Shown: piece after piece, positions 17,507 to 26,396 of the stretch | Layout of the letters: every line of letters starts with the position of its first letter | Position numbering within the stretch: the first letter of the stretch is position 1 | Assembly: GCF_009711935.1 (NCBI RefSeq) | Contig: NZ_VIKX01000275.1 | Span: forward strand, 1 to 53,049 | DNA from: Dolichospermum sp. UHCC 0259 | Lineage (GTDB): Bacteria > Cyanobacteriota > Cyanobacteriia > Cyanobacteriales > Nostocaceae | Length of the DNA stretch: 53,049 bases | Reading direction: 5' to 3' | The notes under the pieces: generated by a model | What the model was told of the DNA's origin: nothing | The model's input: the letters and a program-made list of their open reading frames with translations, nothing else | Database searches by the model: none | Translations under genes and position numbers: made by a program

Positions 17507-17777
17507 CGTTTGCCTCTTCTGTTGAACAGTGTGCTAATACATAACCCAGCATAGTATTCCAAATTGCTAAGGAAATAATGCCAAGAACAAGTAATGGCCA
17601 TTCATTGGGTATTTTCAGTAATAGTCCGACAATAATCATCATTGAACCTAAAGTATCCGCAACAGAAAGTCCATGTAATTTGAATAATACTGATCTGTTG
17701 CTGACTAAATGAGAAGTTCCCCAAAACCAGAAAAATATACCAATACCTATGCAGGTATAACTAAGAAAGTTGATCAT
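17499..17777 (-). CDS. mrpG: Mrp antiporter subunit G
   Basis: A 92-residue membrane protein of the MnhG/PhaG family with three predicted helices and the conserved core LFKLHGLSVADTLGSMMIIVGLLL. It starts at ATG 17777, overlapping the mrpF stop as ATGA. Part of the Mrp antiporter membrane complex. Confidence 0.9.
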   Translation of the reverse strand: MINFLSYTCIGIGIFFWFWGTSHLVSNRSVLFKLHGLSVADTLGSMMIIVGLLLKIPNEWPLLVLGIISLAIWNTMLGYVLAHCSTEEANDE

Positions 17778-18031
17778 ACTTCACCTAATCTTCTGAGGAT
17801 ATGTGCTAATAACATTAATCCGGCATTTCCTACTGTTAAAATAATCGCTGCAACTACACCAATCATCCAATCATCGCGCAAAACGGAAACTACGAGAATC
17901 ATGATAGCCACTTTACTAGAAATGCTGCCAAATGCTAACATCAACTGCCAAGTATCATCTGTTTTCCAGGCTTCATAGATGGGAATTAGTAAAGCCAAAA
18001 TCATTGCTATTAAGACTATTTCTAAGTTCAT
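17774..18031 (-). CDS. mrpF: Mrp antiporter subunit F
   Basis: An 85-residue, three-helix protein of the MnhF/PhaF family (ILALLIPIYEAWKTDDTWQLMLAFGSISSKVAIMI). It starts at ATG 18031 with a four-base ATGA overlap with mrpE. Small Mrp subunits are needed for assembly of the complex. Confidence 0.88.
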   Translation of the reverse strand: MNLEIVLIAMILALLIPIYEAWKTDDTWQLMLAFGSISSKVAIMILVVSVLRDDWMIGVVAAIILTVGNAGLMLLAHILRRLGEV

Positions 18032-18414
18032 GCTTGTTTTTTCCTGGGTTTAATATGGTGAACTTCATACCATCCTTCTTCGTGGTATTTCAAAACTATA
18101 GTTTTGGGGGTAAAGGTAATCAGAAATATATCAATGAAAACCAATAACGGTGATCTGTTGAGTTTGACTTTTTCCATGATAATTTCTTCTTGTTTATGGG
18201 GGCGGAAGATAATTTCAAATGCCTCCATAAAAGCTACCGGAATAGCAACAAAGATTTTAATTATTACCTTTAACCAAGATTTTAATTTTTCTGGTGAGGA
18301 CTTACCACGTGGTAAAAGAAGAGCGATAATTACGCCAATGATAATATTTGTTAAACTCATATTAGCAGTGAGTAATAACCAAATTGTTAGTCTTAATATG
18401 AGATGTCCAATCAT
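18028..18414 (-). CDS. mrpE: Mrp antiporter subunit E
   Basis: A membrane protein of the MnhE/PhaE family (128 aa): an N-terminal helical pair, then VKLNRSPLLVFIDIFLITFTPKTIVLKYHEEGWYEVHHI. The stretch before HHI resembles the usual MrpE TPGT...HCI block but with changes. I prefer ATG 18414, which overlaps the mrpD stop as ATGA; the in-frame ATG at 18429 would overlap by 19 bases. Confidence 0.88.
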   Translation of the reverse strand: MIGHLILRLTIWLLLTANMSLTNIIIGVIIALLLPRGKSSPEKLKSWLKVIIKIFVAIPVAFMEAFEIIFRPHKQEEIIMEKVKLNRSPLLVFIDIFLITFTPKTIVLKYHEEGWYEVHHIKPRKKQA

Positions 18415-19844
18415 GGTAAAGCCATCCAAAACAGTAAGATTAAAGTTAGACTCATAACACCAACTAAATGCTCAAATTCCTCAAATACACGAGGCAGAGA
18501 TATTGATAACTTTTTGAAAATTAAATGATATCCTAACCACCCCGCAGCGATAGTTAAAAGTGCTTTTGTAATATTGGTGATTTCATAAGCTGGAAGATAG
18601 ATAACATTTGCCACAAATAATCCAGCAATCAAAAATATTACTGATATCCAAAAACCTGGTTTGATTTTCTGTTCTTCTGCTGTTGTATGGGGGAGAAAAA
18701 TGAATTTAGCAAAGGAGATTACTGTACCAACTGCGGCAATATTCATCAGGATAAATTGCCAAGATTCTAAATTTTTAGTCGTTAATACTTTTGCCTCAAA
18801 ACCTGATAACAAAGGTAAACCGGAAATTGATAAACTAGCGATCGCTAAGGCTATCCAAATTGTTGTATGAATGGGTTTATTTTGCAGTTCTTTAAAGTTG
18901 CGACTGGGTAAAGAACCAGCAATCAAAAATAAAGACGATTTGACTAATCCATGAGTGAGGGCATACAATCCACCTACAGCCGGTGCAGCGAGAATCCAGC
19001 CTAACTGGGAAATAGTGCTAAATGCTAACAGGCGCTTGGTATCTTTTTCAAAGACAGCATAGGATACACCCATTAAAGCTGTTCCCACACCAAAAATTCT
19101 GACTATGGTATCAATTTCTTCGGAAACAAATGCACAACGCAATAAAGGCAAAACACTGGCTTTAACGACAATTCCTGACATCAATGCGGAAACTGGTGTT
19201 TCTGATTCAGAATGAGTTAAAGGTAGCCATAAACCGGAGACAAAAATCCCCGCTTTGATTAATAATCCCAGAAAAATTAATGCTAGTGCTTCTGGTGGTG
19301 ATCCCTTTAAACCGGCAAAACTAAAGGAATGATGTGTCTGATAAACCAGCACTGCACCAACCAGATAAAACAACATGGCAGTATTGCTAATAAACAGATA
19401 CCGTAAGCCTACCCAAATTGAGCGATCGCTACGAGAATAAGCAATCAATAAAAAAGCCGCAATACCGCTTACTTCTAACGCCACATATAGACTAATGAAA
19501 TCGGCACAGACAAAGGCAGCATTCAGGCTACCATGCACAATAATCATCTGGGCATAGAAAAAAGCCGTTTTATCACTACGCCAGCAGTAGAGGGCAACAG
19601 CAGCCGTTACCAGGGCATTTGTTATAATAAAGTAACTGCTTAACTGATCGGCTATTAAAGTGATACCGAAACTATCCAGTAAATTTAGGGTAATGGGTGA
19701 TGGTTCGAGAAATAGCTGTAACCCATAAGCAGCGGAAGCAATAGTCCCCCATAGTGTCAAATGCCGGTTAAGTTTGGGGACTAGAAAAATCATGAACCCT
19801 AGAAAAAATGGGGTAGCAATCCAACTCAGCGTAATGGTATTCAT
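18411..19844 (-). CDS. mrpD: Mrp antiporter subunit D (NuoL/M-like)
   Basis: The 477-residue proton-translocating subunit, homologous to complex I NuoL/M/N. It has about 14 hydrophobic segments. The conserved membrane Glu is in SLYVALEVSGIAAFLLIAYSRSD, and the transport Lys region is in LGLLIKAGIFVSGLWLPLTHSESETPVSALMSG. FEKDTKRLLAFSTISQLGWI and GLPLLSGFEAK are further family blocks. This is the only such large subunit in the operon. It overlaps mrpC by four bases. Confidence 0.92.
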   Translation of the reverse strand: MNTITLSWIATPFFLGFMIFLVPKLNRHLTLWGTIASAAYGLQLFLEPSPITLNLLDSFGITLIADQLSSYFIITNALVTAAVALYCWRSDKTAFFYAQMIIVHGSLNAAFVCADFISLYVALEVSGIAAFLLIAYSRSDRSIWVGLRYLFISNTAMLFYLVGAVLVYQTHHSFSFAGLKGSPPEALALIFLGLLIKAGIFVSGLWLPLTHSESETPVSALMSGIVVKASVLPLLRCAFVSEEIDTIVRIFGVGTALMGVSYAVFEKDTKRLLAFSTISQLGWILAAPAVGGLYALTHGLVKSSLFLIAGSLPSRNFKELQNKPIHTTIWIALAIASLSISGLPLLSGFEAKVLTTKNLESWQFILMNIAAVGTVISFAKFIFLPHTTAEEQKIKPGFWISVIFLIAGLFVANVIYLPAYEITNITKALLTIAAGWLGYHLIFKKLSISLPRVFEEFEHLVGVMSLTLILLFWMALP

Positions 19845-20176
19845 GGTGTATTATTTTTCTCAATCTCGTTACTTTCCAATGTGGGATTATCCCGTGCTAA
19901 TTTCATTACACCAACCAGCATCAAAGCCTGTATCGAAAACCCAATCACTATCGCTGTTAATATGACTGCTTGGGGAACAGGATCAGCATAAGCAATATTT
20001 TCCACGTCGGAAATAATGGGAGTAAATAAGCCATTTTGTGATGCAATTAGTACATAAAAGGCAATCACACCTGTACTCATCACATCCATTGAGACAATTT
20101 TCATCACTAAGTTTTTTTTGAGGATGATGCCAAAAAAACCACACAGTATTGTTATCAGTACGCACGCTTCTAACAC
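19841..20176 (-). CDS. mrpC: Mrp antiporter subunit C (NuoK-like)
   Basis: First gene of the operon (111 aa, GTG start). Three helices show homology to complex I NuoK: NLVMKIVSMDVMSTGVIAFYVLIA and DPVPQAVILTAIVIGFSIQALMLVGVMKL. It heads seven minus-strand genes (C-D-E-F-G-A'-B) linked by 4-8 base overlaps, so one promoter upstream of 20176 probably drives all of them. Confidence 0.92.
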   Translation of the reverse strand: MLEACVLITILCGFFGIILKKNLVMKIVSMDVMSTGVIAFYVLIASQNGLFTPIISDVENIAYADPVPQAVILTAIVIGFSIQALMLVGVMKLARDNPTLESNEIEKNNTP

Positions 20177-20200
20177 GGGAATTATTTAATTTTATGATAA

Positions 20201-20237
20201 AGTGCTAACTATATATAAGCACGAATTTTTAGTGCTA
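20201..20237. promoter_or_regulatory. candidate operator upstream of the mrp operon
   Basis: Two direct copies of AGTGCTA (20201-20207 and 20231-20237) are 30 bases apart, about three helical turns, with an inverted AGCAC between them and an AT-rich ATATATA. The gap also serves the end of the decarboxylase gene's neighbourhood. No known binding site is recognised; this is a pattern only. Confidence 0.25.
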
Positions 20238-20291
20238 GAGTAATTTCATAACTAGAATATTCTTATGATTATTATAATTATACTCAATGAT

Positions 20292-21752
20292 TTATGTTTT
20301 CACAACTTTTAAAGTTTGCAAACTTTCATTTGCACAACCAGTGATAAAACCACCCATATTTTGAATTTCTTGCAAATATTCTAAAGCTGATTTTGTAATG
20401 AGTTCTCCAGGCATTAATACAGGAATTCCTGGAGGGTAAGGGCAAATAATTTCCGCACAAATCCGGTTTTGAGTTTTCTCACAAAGTACAGTTTCACTAT
20501 CAGCAAAAAAAGCCTCACGGGGAGAAATAGCTATCATATTACTTGTATGATATTTTTTAGGTTTACACCATAAATTTTGAATTTTTAATGGATTAATATG
20601 AGTAAGATTATTTAAAGATTTAATTAAGTTTTGAATATCTGTATCGGTATTTCCTAAGCTAATAATAAATGTGAGATTTTGCCAAGATGAAAATTCTGGA
20701 GTGACATTAAATTTTTCATCTAATATTTCTTCGGATTCAAAGCCAGTAAATCCTAATTTACTAACGTTAACTGTTAATCTCGTTTTATCTAAATCTATAA
20801 ATCCTGGTGATTTTTCTTTTTTAGCAAGAGGAGTAGATAAACCGGAAATTTGATTAATTTCTATTCTTGCTGCTTGCGCTAATTGCAAAGTTTGAGACAT
20901 CAGCTTTTCTCCCTGTATTGCCATTTGCTGACGTGCAGCATCTAGAGAAGCTAAAAGAATAAAACTAGGACTTGTAGATTGAACTAATTGTAAAGCTTTA
21001 TTAACTCTATCAATATCAATTCTTTTACCTTGAATATGTAACATTGATGCCTGTGTCATTGCCCCCAATGTTTTATGAATTGATTGGACAGTTAAATCTG
21101 CACCTGCGCTTAAAGCTGACGTGGGTAATTCTGGGTGAAAATGGAAATGTGCGCCATGTGCTTCGTCTACAATTAAAGGAATATTATATTGGTGAGTAAG
21201 GTTTACAAATGCTGGCAAATCTCCACAAACACCATTATAAGTAGGATAAACTATCAGCACTGCTTTTGTATCTGGATGTTTTGCTAATGCTGCTTTTAAT
21301 GCTGCTGGTGTAATGCTATATGCAATATCTAAATCTGAGTTGTATGCAGGATTTATAAAAATAGGAATTGCACCGGAAAGAATTAACCCAGAAATAACTG
21401 AAGAATGGACATTTCTAGGCAGAATAATTTTATCTCCTGTTCTACAAGTAGCGAGAATAGCAGCTTCAATTCCGCAGGTAGAACCATTTACTAAAAACCA
21501 TGTTTTTTCAGCCCCAAAAGCCTCCGCTGCGAGTTCTTGGGCTGCAAGAATTACGCTTTGAGGTGTGAATAAATTATCTAATTCTGCTAATTCTGTTAAG
21601 TCAGCACGGAAGGCATCTTTACCTATTAAATCTGTTAAAACTGGGGAAATGCCCGCACCGCGTTTATGTCCTGGGGTGTAAAAGGGTGCGTGAGGACGGG
21701 TTGTACAGGCTTTTAAGGCATCTATGAGGGGGGTTTGGTTTTGATTGAGCAT
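20292..21752 (-). CDS. Orn/Lys/Arg decarboxylase family, PLP-dependent
   Basis: A 486-residue fold-type I PLP enzyme of the Orn/Lys/Arg decarboxylase class, compact form without the N-terminal response-regulator-like domain. Motifs: FYTPGHKRGAG at the start, VNGSTCGIEAAIL (cofactor phosphate), VDEAHGAHFHFH (Asp that binds the pyridine nitrogen), and SIHKTLGAMTQASMLH with the Schiff-base Lys. The C-terminal domain has CPYPPGIPVLMPGE. Such enzymes make cadaverine, agmatine or putrescine. Cyanobacteria usually carry several, and the substrate here is not clear. Confidence 0.88.
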   Translation of the reverse strand: MLNQNQTPLIDALKACTTRPHAPFYTPGHKRGAGISPVLTDLIGKDAFRADLTELAELDNLFTPQSVILAAQELAAEAFGAEKTWFLVNGSTCGIEAAILATCRTGDKIILPRNVHSSVISGLILSGAIPIFINPAYNSDLDIAYSITPAALKAALAKHPDTKAVLIVYPTYNGVCGDLPAFVNLTHQYNIPLIVDEAHGAHFHFHPELPTSALSAGADLTVQSIHKTLGAMTQASMLHIQGKRIDIDRVNKALQLVQSTSPSFILLASLDAARQQMAIQGEKLMSQTLQLAQAARIEINQISGLSTPLAKKEKSPGFIDLDKTRLTVNVSKLGFTGFESEEILDEKFNVTPEFSSWQNLTFIISLGNTDTDIQNLIKSLNNLTHINPLKIQNLWCKPKKYHTSNMIAISPREAFFADSETVLCEKTQNRICAEIICPYPPGIPVLMPGELITKSALEYLQEIQNMGGFITGCANESLQTLKVVKT

Positions 21753-21801
21753 TTTTGGCGGAAAACTGTTGAATTTAAAACCTTGAATAATACCCTAAAT
21801 T

Positions 21802-23007
21802 CTACAGCTTATCTCTCGCAGGTGGGACAATACCCAACTTATTTAATCCTGAATCAATATTTCTCAATAACTTAAAATCATCCTCCGGTAAAGGATAATT
21901 ACTACTAAATAAACTACATTTTTCCAAAAACGTAAATGCTTGACGAAATTGCTGCGGTTCCGCTTTAGTTGGGGCATCAAAATGACAGGGAATAATCCCT
22001 TGAAAATCCCAACTAGCAACTTTATTAGCCCAATTTATAGTTTCCTGTGGTGCGCGATTTAAAATCAAACTTTGTAAAATTGGGGCAACAAATATTCGCC
22101 CATTTCCTTGCAAAATATTAAATGATTCTTGCCAATTTTCTTGCCATTGGAAGGGGAAAAACCCAAAATAGGCTTTGCGCGAACGTTCTGGGGCTGTTTG
22201 GGCATCATGCCATACTTCACCCCATGTGGGTACTTCTAACACACTGGGACTAAAATACAAGGAAAATAATGTGATTCGCTGCCATCCTTTACGGCGATTT
22301 GCGGAGGTATCGGCAACGATATCAAAGGCTTTATCCTTGGCGTGGTACAGTAGGGGATAGGGGTCAAGTTGAACAATTGCTGGTGGCTCTGCTGGTACTG
22401 AAACTATGGTATCTGTAATTAAGAGAGTGTGCGATCGCTTGTGGAAAAAAGCCACCTCTGCAAACTTACCCAACCCCAAATCAAGCGGTCCGAGGATTGC
22501 ATAATCAAAATCCTCAGCAAAAGGAGCTTCCTGACTATTTTCGGGCAGTATGCGAGTTCGTTTACCAGGTAAACCCAACCAACTCAAAGGCAAATTTACG
22601 GGAAAACTCCATTGTCCGGGAGCAACAAAAACCTGTGCAGTGGGAAAGCGTCGCGCAAAAGGGCCAACAAAAACCTTATGTTCTATTCCTGATATCGTAG
22701 GCAAAATAATATACTTAATCTCACCATATTTTGTCACCAACTCATTCAGTAAGCGAACACATTCTCCAGTAGGTGCGACAGGTGCATAAACCAGCAAACC
22801 GCCTCTTTCCAGTTTAACTACAGTCATGCGAATTGGCACAACTACATAGAAAATTCCTTGTAATTGATCAAAAGTCCAGATGGTATCTTTGACAACTTCT
22901 TTACGAAGAGTGCGTCGTTTACCATAAGGATAAATTGGCACAACAGGCCAAAACTGCCATGAAAAATCCTGGGGATGAATTTGTTCTATGTCTTCACTTT
23001 CCACCAC
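21802..23007 (-). CDS. DUF4336 domain protein
   Basis: A protein of about 401 residues with the DUF4336 architecture, a distant metallo-beta-lactamase-like fold: VVPIRMTVVKLERGGLLVYAPVAPTGEC near the start, KYIILPTISGIEHKVFVGPFARRFPTAQVFVAPGQWS, and HTLLITDTIVSVPAEPP. The HxHxDH zinc site of true beta-lactamase-fold hydrolases is not seen. I place the start at GTG 23007, which lies eight bases after GAGAGAGG; the TTG at 23025 would overlap that ribosome-binding site. Function is unknown; homologues occur in cyanobacteria and plants. Confidence 0.85.
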   Translation of the reverse strand: MVESEDIEQIHPQDFSWQFWPVVPIYPYGKRRTLRKEVVKDTIWTFDQLQGIFYVVVPIRMTVVKLERGGLLVYAPVAPTGECVRLLNELVTKYGEIKYIILPTISGIEHKVFVGPFARRFPTAQVFVAPGQWSFPVNLPLSWLGLPGKRTRILPENSQEAPFAEDFDYAILGPLDLGLGKFAEVAFFHKRSHTLLITDTIVSVPAEPPAIVQLDPYPLLYHAKDKAFDIVADTSANRRKGWQRITLFSLYFSPSVLEVPTWGEVWHDAQTAPERSRKAYFGFFPFQWQENWQESFNILQGNGRIFVAPILQSLILNRAPQETINWANKVASWDFQGIIPCHFDAPTKAEPQQFRQAFTFLEKCSLFSSNYPLPEDDFKLLRNIDSGLNKLGIVPPARDKL

Positions 23008-23225
23008 TTTGCGAACCTCTCTCAATTCCCAATACTCAGATTTTTGTTTGCTTTTCTAAATTTGGAGTTTAGCAAATTATGGGGGTAATCAGCATAAGAT
23101 TATTGATTTATTCAAGAAATTGGGTTTCTCAGCATGAAAGATTTTATGGATTAGACGATAGTTTGGTAAAAAGGCAATTCAGCATTGTGATGACAGAAGC
23201 AAAAGGTTATACAAAAACCTGCTAA

Positions 23226-23363
23226 AATAATATTCTCAAGATTTTCGCTAATAGATTTGATGATGTTCCAGAATTGATAAGTGATTCCATTATAAAAATT
23301 GATGATATGACGATTCTAGAAAATCTCCTGTTAGCCAATATTAGTGTTAATTCATCGGCTTAA
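23226..23363 (+). pseudogene. relic of an Rpn/DUF4351-type protein C-terminus
   Basis: An open stretch of 45 codons without a start, running from a TAA (23223-23225) to TAA at 23361-23363, encodes IFANRFDDVPELISDSIIKIDDMTILENLLL. This resembles the C-terminal helix region of cyanobacterial Rpn-type (PD-(D/E)XK, transposase_31-like) proteins. Only the tail is left. Call based on motif likeness and low in certainty. Confidence 0.3.
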
Positions 23364-23428
23364 CTAAACTTAATATTACTAGGCGATCGCCTATCTCTAA
23401 AATCAAATATCATCAGGATAGATACCTA

Positions 23429-23767
23429 ATGCTCTTAAATAAACCACTAACTTCTCCTATTACCACTCACAATTTAATAGTATCCGGTTTTCATGCCCTA
23501 TCAGATCCCATTAGAATCAGTGTTATAGAACTTCTGCGTCAGCGTGAACTATGTGTATGTGACTTATGTGATGCGTTAGAAATAAATCAGTCAAAACTTT
23601 CTTTTCATCTCAAAACTCTCAAAGAAGCAAGTTTAGTAAATTCCCGTCAAGAAGGACGCTGGATTTATTACAGCTTGAATATTTCCCAATTTCAGATTTT
23701 AGAAACATATCTAGCAGAATTTCACATCAATTTTGGACTTTTATCCCCTCGTTCCTGTGGTGAATAA
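23429..23767 (+). CDS. ArsR-family regulator with As(III)-type cysteine motif
   Basis: A 112-residue winged-helix repressor. The recognition part is DALEINQSKLSFHLKTLKEASLVNSRQEGRWIYYSL. Just before it lies ELCVCDLC, the three-cysteine arrangement (C-X-C-X2-C) that binds arsenite or antimonite in classical ArsR. A further Cys occurs at the end (SCGE). Metalloid binding would release the repressor from DNA. No arsenite pump or arsenate reductase gene follows; the next feature is a tRNA on the other strand, so its targets must be elsewhere or only itself. Confidence 0.9.
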   Translation: MLLNKPLTSPITTHNLIVSGFHALSDPIRISVIELLRQRELCVCDLCDALEINQSKLSFHLKTLKEASLVNSRQEGRWIYYSLNISQFQILETYLAEFHINFGLLSPRSCGE

Positions 23768-23793
23768 GTATGAGATGAATTTGGACTATTTCC

Positions 23794-23836
23794 TGGGCGC
23801 AGACCTAAATTCTGGGCGCAGGCCCTGCGCCCCTAC
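23794..23836. repeat. GC-rich dispersed repeat (copy 1)
   Basis: TGGGCGCAGACCT...TTCTGGGCGCAGGCCCTGCGCCCCTAC. The core GGGCGCAGG/CCCTGCGCCC is nearly palindromic. A closely related copy lies at 39500-39543. Much richer in GC than the surroundings. Confidence 0.8.
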
Positions 23837-23892
23837 GTTCATAAAATAAAGCCCCGCAACCTTGGAAGATTACAGGGATTCATTTTTTAATT

Positions 23893-23969
<77 letters not shown>

Positions 23970-24029
23970 TCGCCTTCGTCGCGTTTCTCTCGACTCCTTT
24001 AATATAGCGCGAAGTCAAAAGTTTGTCAA

Positions 24030-24983
24030 CTACAAAAGCGATAATTCTCCAATTACTTCCAAACGCTTGTATTTCCCCAGGTTCATAAATTTTTCAGACA
24101 GGCTTTGGGCAACGCTGGGACTAATCCAACCCATTTGTTGGAGGATGTGAATAGCTACGGCATATTTAGCGCGTTTTGAGCCATCAATGACTTTAATAGC
24201 TAATCCCATGCCTTCACCAAGTCTGCCTATACACTGTACTCCTTCTGCCCCAGATTTACTAACCAGTTCACCAGGAGTTAGACGCATCAATTCTGTATCA
24301 AATTCTCCTTCACCTGCTACCATTGTAGGGTGATGGTTCATGGCGCGGACAATTCGTTCCATGTCTACGCTATTACTAGAAGATAAGACAGCATATAAAG
24401 ATGCCATTTGACTGAGTTGCAAGAGATAGGTGGGTGCGCCGCAGTCATCATGGGCGGTGAGAAATTCTTCCGCTGGCATTCGCAACAATTCGGCTATTTT
24501 GGTGATAATTAACTGTTGGACTGGGTGTTTACGATCCAAGTAGTTAGTTAATGGCCAATGGCGTTGCTGACAAACAGCTAACATTCCTGCGTGTTTACCA
24601 GAGCAGTTATATTCTAGAGAACTACGCTTATCTTTAGGGATTGGGCAATGCAGGGAATTGATATCAATGTCTGCCCGCCACAGAATGTTAAATACCTGTC
24701 TCACCTGTTCCATGCTGCCTTTGTGGGAACTGGTGATGATTGCTAGGTCTCGATCGCTCAAACTATAACGTTCCATTGTGCCTGTGCTGGTGACAGCCAG
24801 GGCTTGAAATGGTTTGAGGGCAGAACGGACAAATGCGGCGGTTTCAGCGTTACCAGCAACGGAAAGTACCCGTCCCCGGTCATCACTAACTACAGCCTGG
24901 ACTATATGCCGAGATTCGATAATACCTTCACGCAGTAACCGGACTTCCAGTGCTGCGGCTTGAGTTCGTTTTCCCATTGTCAT
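24030..24983 (-). CDS. asparaginase (thermolabile/plant-rhizobial II type)
   Basis: A 317-residue protein of the asparaginase_II family, which hydrolyses L-asparagine to aspartate and ammonia and is unrelated to the E. coli AnsA/B enzymes. Family blocks: LPF-like SALKPFQALAVTSTG, ITSSHKGSMEQV, YNCSGKHAGMLAVC (Ser/Lys/His cluster) and DDCGAPTYLLQLSQMA. ATG 24983 is used; the other ATG six bases later is equally possible. It follows rsfS and CGLD27 on the same strand, an order I recall from other cyanobacteria, with an STRR in the gap. Confidence 0.9.
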   Translation of the reverse strand: MTMGKRTQAAALEVRLLREGIIESRHIVQAVVSDDRGRVLSVAGNAETAAFVRSALKPFQALAVTSTGTMERYSLSDRDLAIITSSHKGSMEQVRQVFNILWRADIDINSLHCPIPKDKRSSLEYNCSGKHAGMLAVCQQRHWPLTNYLDRKHPVQQLIITKIAELLRMPAEEFLTAHDDCGAPTYLLQLSQMASLYAVLSSSNSVDMERIVRAMNHHPTMVAGEGEFDTELMRLTPGELVSKSGAEGVQCIGRLGEGMGLAIKVIDGSKRAKYAVAIHILQQMGWISPSVAQSLSEKFMNLGKYKRLEVIGELSLL

Positions 24984-25004
24984 GGGTTTATATCTATTTT
25001 GTGA

Positions 25005-25095
25005 ATTGTCAGTGGTCAGTTGTCAGTGGTCAGTTGTCAGTTGTCAGTTGTCGGTTGTTAGTTGTTTTACTAATGACTAATGACTAATGACTAAT
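25005..25095. repeat. STRR tract (TTGTCAG and TAATGAC units)
   Basis: About eight TTGTCAG/TGGTCAG units followed by three TAATGAC units, between the asparaginase gene and CGLD27. Two different heptamers are juxtaposed. Confidence 0.9.
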
Positions 25096-25595
25096 TACAA
25101 GAAATACCAAACTATAGTACCAATAAGATACATGAGAGCCAGGGCGGCAAAGGTAATTTGCAAGCGTTGGAAAATGGGTTTGATTTCGTAGGTAACAATT
25201 AGGCGATCGCGGTTCATGACTTCTGGAGGTTTTGTCCAGGTTTGTCCGTCATACCAACCAGATTCTTCATAAAATACGGTGGGACTGTAAAGGCGATCGC
25301 GTACATAGAACCAACCTAAATATAACCGTACCAATACTAGCACTACAGTTACACTAGCAGCACCAGATCCACAAAGCAGAAAATTAAACATCTGCTTTTG
25401 GGGTGGAAAACTGGCTGCGGCCACAGGTCCGGCGATTAACCAAGACCAAGCCCAAATCCAAAACATTTTTTTGGTGTAGTTACCCCAACTTAGGGTACTA
25501 TCTCGAAATAGCCAAGCATTTTTTAGCTCTTCGTACTCATTCAGCGGTTGTTGTTCCGTCGGAACTGGGCAATTCTCTAGAGAGGATCGCATCAT
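25095..25595 (-). CDS. CGLD27 (DUF1230) membrane protein
   Basis: A 166-residue protein conserved in cyanobacteria, algae and plants. The N-terminal signature is CPVPTEQQPLNEYEELKNAWLF, followed by three predicted membrane helices and the segment YSPTVFYEESGWYDGQTWTKPPEV. The plant and algal homologues are plastid proteins; a photosynthesis-related or iron-stress role has been proposed for the family, but the biochemical function is open. It lies five bases after rsfS, so the two are probably co-transcribed. Confidence 0.9.
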   Translation of the reverse strand: MMRSSLENCPVPTEQQPLNEYEELKNAWLFRDSTLSWGNYTKKMFWIWAWSWLIAGPVAAASFPPQKQMFNFLLCGSGAASVTVVLVLVRLYLGWFYVRDRLYSPTVFYEESGWYDGQTWTKPPEVMNRDRLIVTYEIKPIFQRLQITFAALALMYLIGTIVWYFL

Positions 25596-25600
25596 ATTGG

Positions 25601-26038
25601 TTAACCCCCAACATTTTCGGAGTTTGGTATGGGAATACGTTCCGCGTGTCCCCAGAACGCTTCTAAATTATAAAACTCCCGTTCCCTTGGCATCATGATA
25701 TGGACGATAACATCACCATAATCTTGGAGTACCCAAGTTCCCTCGGCTTTGCCTTCGGTTCTGAGGGGTCGTCGTTGCCAGTCAATTTCCACTTGTCCAG
25801 CAATTGCGTCAGCGATCGCTCTCACTTGTACCTTAGAGTAACCAGTCATCATCACAAAGTAATCGGACAGGTAAGAAATTTCTGCCACATCAAGCAGGAT
25901 AATTTCCACAGCTTTGCGGTCTAAAGCCGCCTCAGCAATGGTTAAAGCTAAATTTTTGCTTGTGGCTTCTGTGTCAGTTTTAGGTCTGCTCAAAGCGTTC
26001 TTTGTCAATGGGAAATTCCCTCTTAAAGATTCAGTCAT
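25601..26038 (-). CDS. rsfS: ribosomal silencing factor RsfS
   Basis: Binds ribosomal protein L14 on the 50S subunit and blocks subunit joining when nutrients are scarce (145 aa). The RsfS/Iojap core is complete: VEIILLDVAEISYLSDYFVMMTGYSKVQVRAIADAI, then EGKAEGTWVLQDYGDVIVHIM and EFYNLEAFWG. ATG 26038 gives an N-terminal extension of some 25 residues that is variable in the family. Confidence 0.95.
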   Translation of the reverse strand: MTESLRGNFPLTKNALSRPKTDTEATSKNLALTIAEAALDRKAVEIILLDVAEISYLSDYFVMMTGYSKVQVRAIADAIAGQVEIDWQRRPLRTEGKAEGTWVLQDYGDVIVHIMMPREREFYNLEAFWGHAERIPIPNSENVGG

Positions 26039-26312
26039 TCAACCTCATGTATTTTTTTATGGAAGCAAATACTCATTCAACTCGCTTACAAATATTCTGA
26101 ACCGCAATTGTATGAATAGGTTTTCTCTAAATAGTAACATATCCTACAGTGGATTACAAAAAAAAGGAACAGGGAACAGATAAGAAAGTAAAGTTTCACC
26201 AGTTTAGAGATTCCGTCAAAAAAAAGATGTTTTCACAAAATGCGTAGCCCGAAAAAAACAGTATCATTATTCCCATTTTATGTTTTTATAACATGAGTTT
26301 TTCCCCGTTCCC

Positions 26313-26350
26313 TTGCATAAAAATAAGCCCAAGCCTATTGATGACTTGGG
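26313..26350 (-). terminator. Rho-independent terminator after the sugar transferase gene
   Basis: Stem CCCAAG/CTTGGG (26328-26350) followed on the minus strand by CTTATTTTTAT. It lies 47 bases downstream of the stop at 26397. The rest of the 26039-26396 gap shows no gene. Confidence 0.6.
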
Positions 26351-26396
26351 TAAATTGCATAGATAAATTTGTAAATTTAGTTTAGGAGTAGATAAT

